Shown here: in pieces, positions 55,784-64,000 of the stretch
How the letters are laid out: every line of letters begins with the position of its first letter
Position numbering within the stretch: the first letter of the stretch is position 1
Assembly (NCBI GenBank): GCA_019454225.1
Contig: CP075370.1
Location: 310,001 to 374,000 of the forward strand
Source: Paracoccaceae bacterium
GTDB taxonomy: Bacteria; Pseudomonadota; Alphaproteobacteria; Rhodobacterales; Rhodobacteraceae
Reading direction: 5' to 3'
Length of the DNA: 64,000 bases
Notes under the pieces: generated by a model
Seen by the model: the letters and a program-made list of their open reading frames with translations, nothing else
The model's database searches: none
What the model was told of the DNA's origin: nothing
Made by a program: the position numbers and the translations under genes

Positions 55784-56449
55784 CTAGAAATCCAGGTCCG
55801 CATAATGCGCGGGCGGCGGAAAGCCCGGCACCTGATCGGCCAGCAGCGGACGGAACGACGGGCGCGACTTGACCTTGGCGTACCAGTCCTTGACGTTCGC
55901 GGACCGGTTCCAGTCCACATCCGAGATGTAGTCGAGCGACGACAGATGCGCGGCGGCGGTGAAGTCGGCCAGCGTCATCGCATCGCCAGCCAGCCAGCGC
56001 CGCTGGTCCAGCAGCCAGCTCATGTAGTCGAGGTGATACTTGATGCGGCCCGCACCCGACTTGACGTTCTTCGAATCCGGATAGCCCTGGCCCATCACCT
56101 TCTTGTGGACCCGTTCATACAGAAGCTTCGATGTCACCTCGGCATGGAACTTGTCGTCGAACCAGGCGCAGAGGCGACGCACCTCGTAGCGGGCATCGGG
56201 ATCGCGGGGGATCAGCCGGGGCTCGGGGATGGTTTCGTCAAGGTATTCGCAGATCGCCTGGCTCTCGCTCATCACCTTCTGGTCGATGCGCAGGACGGGA
56301 ACCTTGGCCGCCGGATTGCGGCGCAGGAAATCCGGGCTCTGTTCCCAGTAGCGCTCCTCGATCAGTTCCACTTCCTGGCGTTTTTCGGCCAGCGTCAGCC
56401 TTACCTTGCGACAGAAGGGCGACAGCGGAAAATGATAGAGGCGGATCAT
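55784..56449 (-). CDS. glutathione S-transferase family protein
   Basis: 221 residues. The thioredoxin-like N-terminal domain begins [20 protein letters not shown], a Ser/Cys-type active-site start. The [12 protein letters not shown] motif binds the gamma-Glu of glutathione, and an all-helical C-terminal domain follows ([19 protein letters not shown]). Substrate unknown. It is 58 nt upstream of queG on the same strand, perhaps cotranscribed. Confidence 0.93.
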   Translation of the reverse strand: MIRLYHFPLSPFCRKVRLTLAEKRQEVELIEERYWEQSPDFLRRNPAAKVPVLRIDQKVMSESQAICEYLDETIPEPRLIPRDPDARYEVRRLCAWFDDKFHAEVTSKLLYERVHKKVMGQGYPDSKNVKSGAGRIKYHLDYMSWLLDQRRWLAGDAMTLADFTAAAHLSSLDYISDVDWNRSANVKDWYAKVKSRPSFRPLLADQVPGFPPPAHYADLDF

Positions 56450-56566
56450 GTGGGGTGCCCGGGATACTTCGTCCTTCTGATAGCCGGGGGGTGGGGGCGG
56501 TTCAATGCCGAACGGCCCCTGCGGATGGCAACGGTCCTGCGGCGCGGCGCCCGCGCCGTCGGGCCG

Positions 56567-57292
56567 CTATTCGAAACAGGCCGCGCGGCCATCGGCGCGG
56601 ATCGTTTCCGCGCCATCGGCGATCGAGGCGGCACGGCGCTGCAGGAAACGTGACGGACGCGCGGGATCCCGCCCCTTGGGATCAGGCAGCGCGGCAGCCA
56701 GACGGGCCGCCTGGGTTGGCGTCAGCCTGCCCGCCTCGGACTTGAAGTGATGGCGGGCGGCCGGGCCGACACCGAACACGCCTTCGCCGAACTCTGCCAC
56801 GTTCAGATAGACCTCCATGATGCGGCGCTTGGACCAGACGAGTTCGACAACCGGGGTCAGAATGGCCTCGAGCCCCTTTCGGATCCAGGATCGCCCATGC
56901 CAGAGGAAGACGTTCTTCACCACCTGCTGGCTGATCGTGGAGGCGCCGCGCCCGGCGCCTGCGTCCATGGCGGCGCGGATCGCGGCCATGTCGAACCCCC
57001 AGTGCAGGCAGAAGTTGGCATCTTCGGCGGCGACGGCCGAGCGCGCCATCACGGGCGCGATGTCGTCCCACGCAACCCAGTCACGCTCGATGCCGCCAAG
57101 CCTGCGGCTTTCCTGCCATTGGTAGATGTTGGTGGGCGGGTTGACGACCGCGAACAGCAGGATCAGCGCAAGCCACAGCCCTGCCACGCCAGCCACCATG
57201 ACGCCCCCCCAGCGCAGCGCGCGACGCAGCAGGCCGCGGCGGCGTGCCGGTCTTTCCGTCCTGCGGGATGTCTTGCGGGTGCGGCTGGCCAT
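56567..57292 (-). CDS. mtgA: monofunctional peptidoglycan transglycosylase
   Basis: 241 residues. A basic N-terminus and one membrane anchor (about residues 28-52) precede a GT51 domain. Catalytic Glu lies in AVAAEDANFCLHWGFD, then GASTISQQVVKNVFLW, and the later WSKRRIMEVYLNVAEFGEG (second Glu). It polymerises lipid II glycans and lacks a transpeptidase domain, as MtgA does. A GTG at 57307 is an alternative start. Confidence 0.95.
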   Translation of the reverse strand: MASRTRKTSRRTERPARRRGLLRRALRWGGVMVAGVAGLWLALILLFAVVNPPTNIYQWQESRRLGGIERDWVAWDDIAPVMARSAVAAEDANFCLHWGFDMAAIRAAMDAGAGRGASTISQQVVKNVFLWHGRSWIRKGLEAILTPVVELVWSKRRIMEVYLNVAEFGEGVFGVGPAARHHFKSEAGRLTPTQAARLAAALPDPKGRDPARPSRFLQRRAASIADGAETIRADGRAACFE

Positions 57293-57322
57293 GGCCCGGC
57301 GTCTCACAGCACCGGGCGCCGG

Positions 57323-57973
57323 TCAAGCTGTGGCGCCCCCGTCCCGGCGGGCCGCTGCCCCGTAGCGCGCCATGAACATCTCGACCGCGCCGCACACCAC
57401 GCGATGACGGTCGGCTGCGGTGATCGGAAGGTTGACGCCGAAGACCAGGCGCGGAAACAGGTCTGCCTTGCAAAGCTCGGCGAACTGGTCGGCGGCAAGG
57501 GCAGGGTCGTCGCAGACCAGTTCGCCACGGCCGACACGTTCGGCGATGTAGCGGATCAGCTTGGCCTTTGCCTGGGCCGGTCCGTTGTCGAAGAACTCGC
57601 GCCCCAGCTCCGGAAAGCGCTCGGCCTCGGACACGACGACACGGAAGATGCGCAGGAAGACATCCGAACAGAAGAAATCGGTCATCTTGTGGGCGGCGAT
57701 GGTGAGAGCCTGTTCCACCCGCATGTCGGAGTTCACAAGCGCCTCTGCCTCTTCGGCCTGACGGCAGCACTCGCCCTTGGCGACCTCGACGAACAGCATC
57801 CGCTTGTCGGGGAAGTAGGCATAGAGGGTGGCCTTGCTGACACCGGCCTCGCGCGCGATATCGTCGACGCTCGCGCCTTCGTAGCCATCGCGCATGAAGA
57901 CAAGACGGGCGCCGTCAAGCACCTGTTCGAACTTTCGACCCTTGCGGATGGCCGGTTGCGCCGCTGCACCCAT
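57323..57973 (-). CDS. TetR/AcrR family regulator
   Basis: 216 residues. The DNA-binding part is LDGARLVFMRDGYEGASVDD with the turn VSKATLYAYFPDKRMLF, and the C-terminal domain matches the AcrR-type TetR_C group. GGGAG precedes the ATG at 57973. It follows a small exported-protein gene, with three TGAAC-N6-GTTCA operators upstream that it probably recognises. It lies close to mbfA on the other side of those sites. Confidence 0.9.
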   Translation of the reverse strand: MGAAAQPAIRKGRKFEQVLDGARLVFMRDGYEGASVDDIAREAGVSKATLYAYFPDKRMLFVEVAKGECCRQAEEAEALVNSDMRVEQALTIAAHKMTDFFCSDVFLRIFRVVVSEAERFPELGREFFDNGPAQAKAKLIRYIAERVGRGELVCDDPALAADQFAELCKADLFPRLVFGVNLPITAADRHRVVCGAVEMFMARYGAAARRDGGATA

Positions 57974-58057
57974 GTCGCTCTCCCTGCGGCGATTGTAAAC
58001 CGGGCGGTTCATTCCCGGCAAGCGCCGCAGGGCCCTTCCAGCAGTGAATGTGCCCCG

Positions 58058-58228
58058 TCAGCGCGAAGCGGGACGCTCCGGCAGCGCGACGGGGGCCACG
58101 CCCGAGGATGACATGGTGGCCGTGGCGCCGAAATCCAGCCGGGGAAGATCGAAGGCCGGGATACCGCCGGCGAAAGCGGGGGCGGCAGAAACGGCAAGCG
58201 CTGCGATGGCGAGACGAAGTTTGGTCAT
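58058..58228 (-). CDS. small exported protein of unknown function
   Basis: 56 residues. MTKLRLAIAALAVSAAPAFAGG is a full signal peptide with an AFA-G cleavage site, so the mature protein is only about 35 residues (IPAFDLPRLDFGATATMSSS...). The start at 58228 follows GAGGA; an ATG four codons earlier is less likely. It is probably cotranscribed with the TetR gene 84 nt downstream and lies 14 bp from the nearest operator. Confidence 0.6.
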   Translation of the reverse strand: MTKLRLAIAALAVSAAPAFAGGIPAFDLPRLDFGATATMSSSGVAPVALPERPASR

Positions 58229-58241
58229 GGCGATCCTCATC

Positions 58242-58257
58242 TGAACTGAACGGTCTA
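58242..58257. promoter_or_regulatory. TetR-type operator a
   Basis: TGAACTGAACGGTCTA: left arm TGAAC, imperfect right arm GTCTA around a 6-bp centre. First of three like sites between the small exported gene and mbfA, with starts spaced 29 and 32 bp apart. Confidence 0.6.
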
Positions 58258-58270
58258 GATTTTCTGTTTC

Positions 58271-58286
58271 TGAACTGATTCGTTCA
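58271..58286. promoter_or_regulatory. TetR-type operator b
   Basis: TGAACTGATTCGTTCA, perfect arms TGAAC/GTTCA with 6 bp between. Middle site of three. It is probably bound by the nearby TetR protein, inferred from position and symmetry. Confidence 0.65.
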
Positions 58287-58302
58287 CTTTGTCCAGCACA
58301 AA

Positions 58303-58318
58303 TGAACTGAACGGTTCA
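58303..58318. promoter_or_regulatory. TetR-type operator c
   Basis: TGAACTGAACGGTTCA, perfect arms TGAAC/GTTCA. Closest of the three to mbfA, 70 bp before its start codon, hence able to affect both directions. Confidence 0.65.
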
Positions 58319-58356
58319 CTTCTGTGAGTCTTGCTGCCGGATCTCTGCCCGGATAG

Positions 58357-58374
58357 ATTAGAATCATTCCAGAA
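58357..58374. promoter_or_regulatory. candidate Irr iron control element (ICE)
   Basis: ATTAGAATCATTCCAGAA fits the ICE-like pattern TTAGAA-N3-TTCTAA, with two mismatches in the right arm. It ends 13 bp before the mbfA start. In rhizobia mbfA is repressed by Irr through such a site. Confidence 0.55.
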
Positions 58375-58387
58375 ACTGGAGCCCGCG

Positions 58388-59365
58388 ATGATCCCCGGAC
58401 TGTCGAACCGCCGCCGCTTCCGCGACCTGACCGAGCAAGAGGTTCTGGCGCTTGCGATCTCGAACGAAGAGGACGACGCGCGCATCTATCGCACCTATGC
58501 CGAACGCCTGCGCGCCGACTACCCCTCCTCTGCCGCGCTGTTCGACGACATGGCGACCGAAGAGGACCAGCACCGCCAGCGTCTGATCGGCCTGCACCAG
58601 ACCCGTTTTGGCAACGTGATACCCTTGATCCGGCGCGAACACGTCGCGGGCGCCTACGCCCGCCGCCCCGTCTGGCTGACCGAGAACCTCGGGCTGGACC
58701 GCATCCGCGCAGAAGCACATGCCATGGAGAACGAGGCGCGCCTGTTCTATGAAACCGCCGCCGCCCGCACCGGCGACGCGGGCACCCGCAGGCTGCTGGG
58801 CGATCTGGCGGCCGCCGAGGCGGGGCACGAGAAGACCGCCAGGCGCCTGACGGCCCAGCACCTGCCGGACGACACCCGCCGGGACGAGGATCAGACCCAG
58901 CGGCGCCAGTTCCTGCTGACATGGGTGCAGCCGGGGCTTGCGGGGCTGATGGACGGATCGGTCTCGACCCTCGCGCCGATCTTCGCCACGGCCTTCGCCA
59001 CGCAAGACCCCGCCACCACGCTGACCGTGGGCCTTGCAGCCTCGATCGGCGCGGGCATCTCGATGGGTTTCACCGAGGCCGCCCATGATGACGGCGTGCT
59101 GTCGGGGCGCGGGTCGCCGTGGAAGCGCGGCATCGCCTCGGGCGTCATGACGACGCTGGGCGGACTGGGCCATGCGCTGCCCTACCTGATCCCCGATTTC
59201 TGGACAGCGACCACGATCGCCCTTGCGGTGGTGTTCGTGGAACTGTGGGCGATCGTCTGGATCCAGATGCGATACATGGAAACCCCGTTCATGCGGGCCA
59301 CCTTGCAAGTCGTGGTCGGCGGTGCTCTGGTCTTTGCCGCAGGTGCGCTGATCGGGGGAGGATAG
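58388..59365 (+). CDS. mbfA: membrane-bound ferritin-like iron exporter MbfA
   Basis: 325 residues. The N-terminal rubrerythrin-like four-helix domain (about 15-160) holds the di-iron Glu/His sets in NEEDDARIY, DDMATEEDQHRQRL, AMENEARLFYE and EAGHEKTARRL. The C-terminal half (about 175-325) is a VIT1/CCC1-like membrane transporter with GLAGLMDGSVSTLAPIFATAF. MbfA exports iron and protects against iron and peroxide stress. An ICE-like box and three TetR-type operators precede it, so control by both iron and another signal is likely. Confidence 0.92.
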   Translation: MIPGLSNRRRFRDLTEQEVLALAISNEEDDARIYRTYAERLRADYPSSAALFDDMATEEDQHRQRLIGLHQTRFGNVIPLIRREHVAGAYARRPVWLTENLGLDRIRAEAHAMENEARLFYETAAARTGDAGTRRLLGDLAAAEAGHEKTARRLTAQHLPDDTRRDEDQTQRRQFLLTWVQPGLAGLMDGSVSTLAPIFATAFATQDPATTLTVGLAASIGAGISMGFTEAAHDDGVLSGRGSPWKRGIASGVMTTLGGLGHALPYLIPDFWTATTIALAVVFVELWAIVWIQMRYMETPFMRATLQVVVGGALVFAAGALIGGG

Positions 59366-59367
59366 GC

Positions 59368-60063
59368 ATGTATCGCAAGGGCGAGGTCTCGTATCAGCCG
59401 CTGCCGCTGCCCGACCGCGTGCAGATGCCGGATGACCAGGCACAGGCCGAGGCCGAGCGGTTCCTGGCCTACATGCGCAGGCGGCATTCGGTACGGCAGT
59501 ACGCCACGCGCCCGGTGCCCGAAGCGATCATTGCCGCCTGCATCGCCGCGGCGGGAACGGCCCCGAGCGGCGCCAACCACCAGCCATGGCACTTTGCCGC
59601 GATCTCGGACCCGGCCATGAAGGCGCGTATCCGTGCCGCCGCCGAGGAGGAAGAGCGTGCATTCTACGCGGGCGGTGGCGGCGACGAATGGCTTGCCGCG
59701 CTTGAACCCGTGGGCACGGGGCCGGAAAAGCCGCATCTGACCGATGCGCCCTGGCTGATCGTGGTCTTCGCGCAACGCTTCGGCGTGACCCAGGACGGAG
59801 CCCGCTACAAGAACTACTATGTGCCGGAAAGCGTGGGCATCGCCACGGGCATGCTGATCACCGCGCTGCACCACGCCGGGCTTGTCTGTCTGGAACATAC
59901 ACCGAACCCGATGAAATTCCTGCCCGCGCTCTGCGGTCGGCCGGACAGCGAGAAGGCGGTCATGATCCTGCCGGTCGGCTGGCCAGCCGCTGATGCAACG
60001 GTGCCCGCCGTGGCGAAGCGAAAGAAGCCGTTGTCCGAAATCCTGACGGTGTTCCGGGGATAG
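59368..60063 (+). CDS. nitroreductase-family flavoprotein, iodotyrosine deiodinase-like
   Basis: 231 residues. FMN-binding starts are in RRRHSVRQYATRPVPE and APSGANHQPWHFAAI. The EHTPNPMKFLPALCGRP and ILPVGWPAAD parts resemble the IYD-like branch of nitroreductases. Substrate is unknown, perhaps a nitro, quinone or halogenated aromatic compound. Its start lies 2 nt after the mbfA stop, with its ribosome-binding site GGGGAGG inside the mbfA end, so the genes are cotranscribed. Confidence 0.9.
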   Translation: MYRKGEVSYQPLPLPDRVQMPDDQAQAEAERFLAYMRRRHSVRQYATRPVPEAIIAACIAAAGTAPSGANHQPWHFAAISDPAMKARIRAAAEEEERAFYAGGGGDEWLAALEPVGTGPEKPHLTDAPWLIVVFAQRFGVTQDGARYKNYYVPESVGIATGMLITALHHAGLVCLEHTPNPMKFLPALCGRPDSEKAVMILPVGWPAADATVPAVAKRKKPLSEILTVFRG

Positions 60064-62160
<2,097 letters not shown>

Positions 62161-62162
62161 GT

Positions 62163-63365
62163 TCAGACCCGTTCCAGTATCAGCGCGACCCCCTGGCCGA
62201 CGCCCACGCACATTGTGCAAAGGGCATAGCGGCCACCGCTGCGGTGCAGGTGATGCGTCGCAGCCGTCACCAGCCGGGCCCCCGACATTCCAAGCGGATG
62301 GCCCATCGCGATGGCGCCGCCGTTCGGATTTACATGGGCGGCATCGTCGGGAATGCCCAGGTCGCGCAGCACGGCCAGCGCCTGCGCCGCGAAGGCCTCG
62401 TTCAGTTCGATCACGTCCATCTGCGCCAGTCGCAGGCCCGTGCGCGCCAGCAGCCTGCGCACCGCGGGAACCGGGCCGATGCCCATGACCCGGGGCTCGA
62501 CCCCGGCCGCGGCCATGCCAAGGATCCGGGCGCGCGGCACCAGACCGTGAAGCTGCGCCGCGGCGGCAGAGGCGATCAGCACGGCCGCCGCAGCGTCATT
62601 CACGCCCGACGCATTGCCCGCCGTCACGGTCAGGTCCGCGCCATTGATGCCGCGCAGCGCGGCCAGCGCCGCCAGCGAGGTGGCGCGGGGATGTTCATCG
62701 GTATCCACCACGACAGGCGGGCCCTTGCGTGCGGCAATGGTGACCGGCGCGATCTCGTCGCGGAACAGGTTCTTCGCCTGCGCCGCGGCCCAGCGTTCCT
62801 GGCTGCGCAGGGCAAAGGCATCCTGATCGACGCGCGAGATGCCCCATTCGGCGGCGACGTTGTCGGCGGTCTCGGGCATGGAATCCGTGCCATGCGCCGC
62901 CTTCATCCGGGGGTTGACGAAACGCCAGCCGATGGTGGTGTCGTGGATCGCCGGGGCGCGGGCGAACGGCGCATCTGCCTTGGGCATGACGAAGGGCGCG
63001 CGTGTCATGCTCTCGACGCCGCCCGCAACCAGCATGTCGCAATCGCCGCCCCGGATCGCCCGTGCGGCCATTCCGACCGCATCGAGGCCCGATCCGCACA
63101 GCCGGTTGACCGTCGTGCCGGGCACCGAGACCGGCAGGCCGGACAGCAGCGCCGCCATGCGCGCGACGTTCCGGTTGTCCTCGCCCGCCTGATTGGCACA
63201 TCCAAGGATCACATCGTCAACCGCCGCCCAGTCGACGCCGGAGTTCCGCGCCATCAGCGCCGCGATGGGCACAGCCGCCAGATCGTCGGCGCGAACCTGA
63301 GACAGTGCGCCGCCATAGCGGCCTATGGGTGTGCGCACCGCATCGCAGATGAAAGCCTCTTGCAT
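62163..63365 (-). CDS. acetyl-CoA acyltransferase / 3-oxoadipyl-CoA thiolase
   Basis: 400 residues. Thiolase active sites are [14 protein letters not shown] (acylated Cys), [20 protein letters not shown] (His), and [10 protein letters not shown] (second Cys). The sequence is closest to PcaF-like thiolases, which split 3-oxoadipyl-CoA in aromatic degradation, but a fatty-acid thiolase role cannot be excluded. Converges with the dienoyl-CoA reductase gene with only 2 nt between stops. A short 119-nt gap separates it from the divergent FMN reductase. Confidence 0.93.
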   Translation of the reverse strand: MQEAFICDAVRTPIGRYGGALSQVRADDLAAVPIAALMARNSGVDWAAVDDVILGCANQAGEDNRNVARMAALLSGLPVSVPGTTVNRLCGSGLDAVGMAARAIRGGDCDMLVAGGVESMTRAPFVMPKADAPFARAPAIHDTTIGWRFVNPRMKAAHGTDSMPETADNVAAEWGISRVDQDAFALRSQERWAAAQAKNLFRDEIAPVTIAARKGPPVVVDTDEHPRATSLAALAALRGINGADLTVTAGNASGVNDAAAAVLIASAAAAQLHGLVPRARILGMAAAGVEPRVMGIGPVPAVRRLLARTGLRLAQMDVIELNEAFAAQALAVLRDLGIPDDAAHVNPNGGAIAMGHPLGMSGARLVTAATHHLHRSGGRYALCTMCVGVGQGVALILERV

Positions 63366-63484
63366 GACCGCCTCCGTTCGCCCCGTTCCTGCAGGGGATC
63401 GCCGCTGCGGCCCTGTAGGTCAATGCCCCGGGTTGCCCTGCCAGCCCCGGCAGGCATAGTTCGTGAAAGCTGTCCGGAGATGCC

Positions 63485-64000
63485 ATGGCCGATCACAACC
63501 TGCTGGGATTCTGTGGCGCGTTGCGCGCAGCCTCCACCAACCGCATGCTGCTGCACGAGGCCGCACGGATCTATGCGCCCGGCTCGTTCCATGAGGCCGA
63601 TCTGCGCCTGCCGCTGTTCGACGCCGATCTTCAGGCGCGGGGGATGCCCGATATCGTTGCGGAACTTGCCGGGCAGGTTGCCGCAGCGGATGCCGTGGTT
63701 ATCGCGACACCGGAATACAACAAGGCGCTGTCAGGCGTTCTGAAGAACGCACTCGACTGGATCAGCCGCGTCCCGGGTTCGGTCTGGCGGGACAAGCCTG
63801 TGGCCATCCTGTCGGCCGCCGCAGGCCGGGCCGGAGGGGAACGCGCGCAATACTCGCTGCGGCTGTGCCTGAACCCGTTCCGCCCGCGGCTGCTGCCGGG
63901 ACCCGAGGTGATGATCGCCAATTCCGGCACCGCTTTCGATCACCAGGGTCGGCTGATCGACCCCCGGTCGGTGGCTGCGCTTGCCGAACTGATGACCCTT
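63485..64000 (+). CDS. NADPH-dependent FMN reductase, cut off at the 3' edge
   Basis: First 172 residues of a flavodoxin-like FMN reductase: GFCGALRAASTNRMLLHEA (phosphate-binding turn), and TPEYNKALSGVLKNALDWI (flavin site), both standard for the family. The frame is open to the last base with no stop, so the gene is incomplete. The ATG at 63485 follows GGAGA. These enzymes supply reduced flavin or reduce quinones and metal ions. Confidence 0.88.
   Translation, partial: MADHNLLGFCGALRAASTNRMLLHEAARIYAPGSFHEADLRLPLFDADLQARGMPDIVAELAGQVAAADAVVIATPEYNKALSGVLKNALDWISRVPGSVWRDKPVAILSAAAGRAGGERAQYSLRLCLNPFRPRLLPGPEVMIANSGTAFDHQGRLIDPRSVAALAELMTL

Overview
The window is GC-rich, densely coded DNA from an alphaproteobacterium, most likely of the order Rhodobacterales (Rhodobacter/Paracoccus relatives). 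Evidence for this: an FnrL-type regulator divergent from hemN, a petP-petR regulator pair, a TrcR/DUF1013 cell-cycle regulator, the 50-residue aa3-oxidase subunit IV, a membrane-anchored cytochrome c552, and MbfA with an Irr-type iron control element. It looks like ordinary chromosome. I see no tRNA, rRNA, insertion sequence, phage gene or CRISPR array. Both window edges cut genes: an acyl-CoA dehydrogenase on the left and an FMN reductase on the right.

Layout. 1-5.7 kb: acyl-CoA dehydrogenase, metallo-beta-lactamase-fold hydrolase, ctaH-type oxidase subunit, a lipoprotein, an acetyltransferase, a membrane protein and greA. 5.9-11.2 kb: ETF-ubiquinone oxidoreductase, a secreted TPR protein, ispE and a secreted protein. 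11.2-16.2 kb: rpsU with its terminator, COQ9, a quinone oxidoreductase, a GMC dehydrogenase with its Tat-exported small subunit, and a Gly-rich secreted protein. 16.2-25 kb: a variant RNase T2, trcR, an M23-type metallopeptidase, the recR-ybaB-dnaX genes, a secreted TPR-CHAT putative protease, the SRP RNA, and a TetR gene divergent from an alpha/beta hydrolase. 26-36 kb: a degenerate M24-fold protein, a HAD phosphatase, an NMT1/THI5-type ABC transporter, a nucleotidase, nudC, an SRPBCC protein and pheA. 36-44 kb: cytochrome c552, a YejABEF-type peptide transporter and a GT4 glycosyltransferase. 44-53 kb: hemN/fnrL around a consensus FNR box, a glycosyltransferase, dxs-ispA-xseB-histone deacetylase-like gene, petR-petP and a branched-chain aminotransferase. 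53-64 kb: ohr/ohrR, queG, a GST, mtgA, a TetR and small exported protein with three operators, mbfA, a nitroreductase, a dienoyl-CoA reductase, a thiolase and the partial FMN reductase.

How the genes fit together. Several products feed electrons into quinone and cytochrome chains (acyl-CoA dehydrogenase, ETF-QO, COQ9, oxidase subunit IV, cytochrome c552, the PetPR regulators). ispE, dxs and ispA supply isoprenoids for quinones and related lipids. Fatty-acid or aromatic acyl-CoA breakdown recurs at both ends. Stress and iron control is visible in fnrL, ohrR and mbfA.

The most unusual signals are non-coding or are enzymes with altered active sites. They include two arrays of 11-bp repeats (18.75 kb and 46.0 kb), a triple TetR-type operator next to an Irr-like box before mbfA, an FNR box placed almost on a start codon, a secreted CHAT protein, and an RNase T2 and an M24-fold protein that lack canonical catalytic residues.
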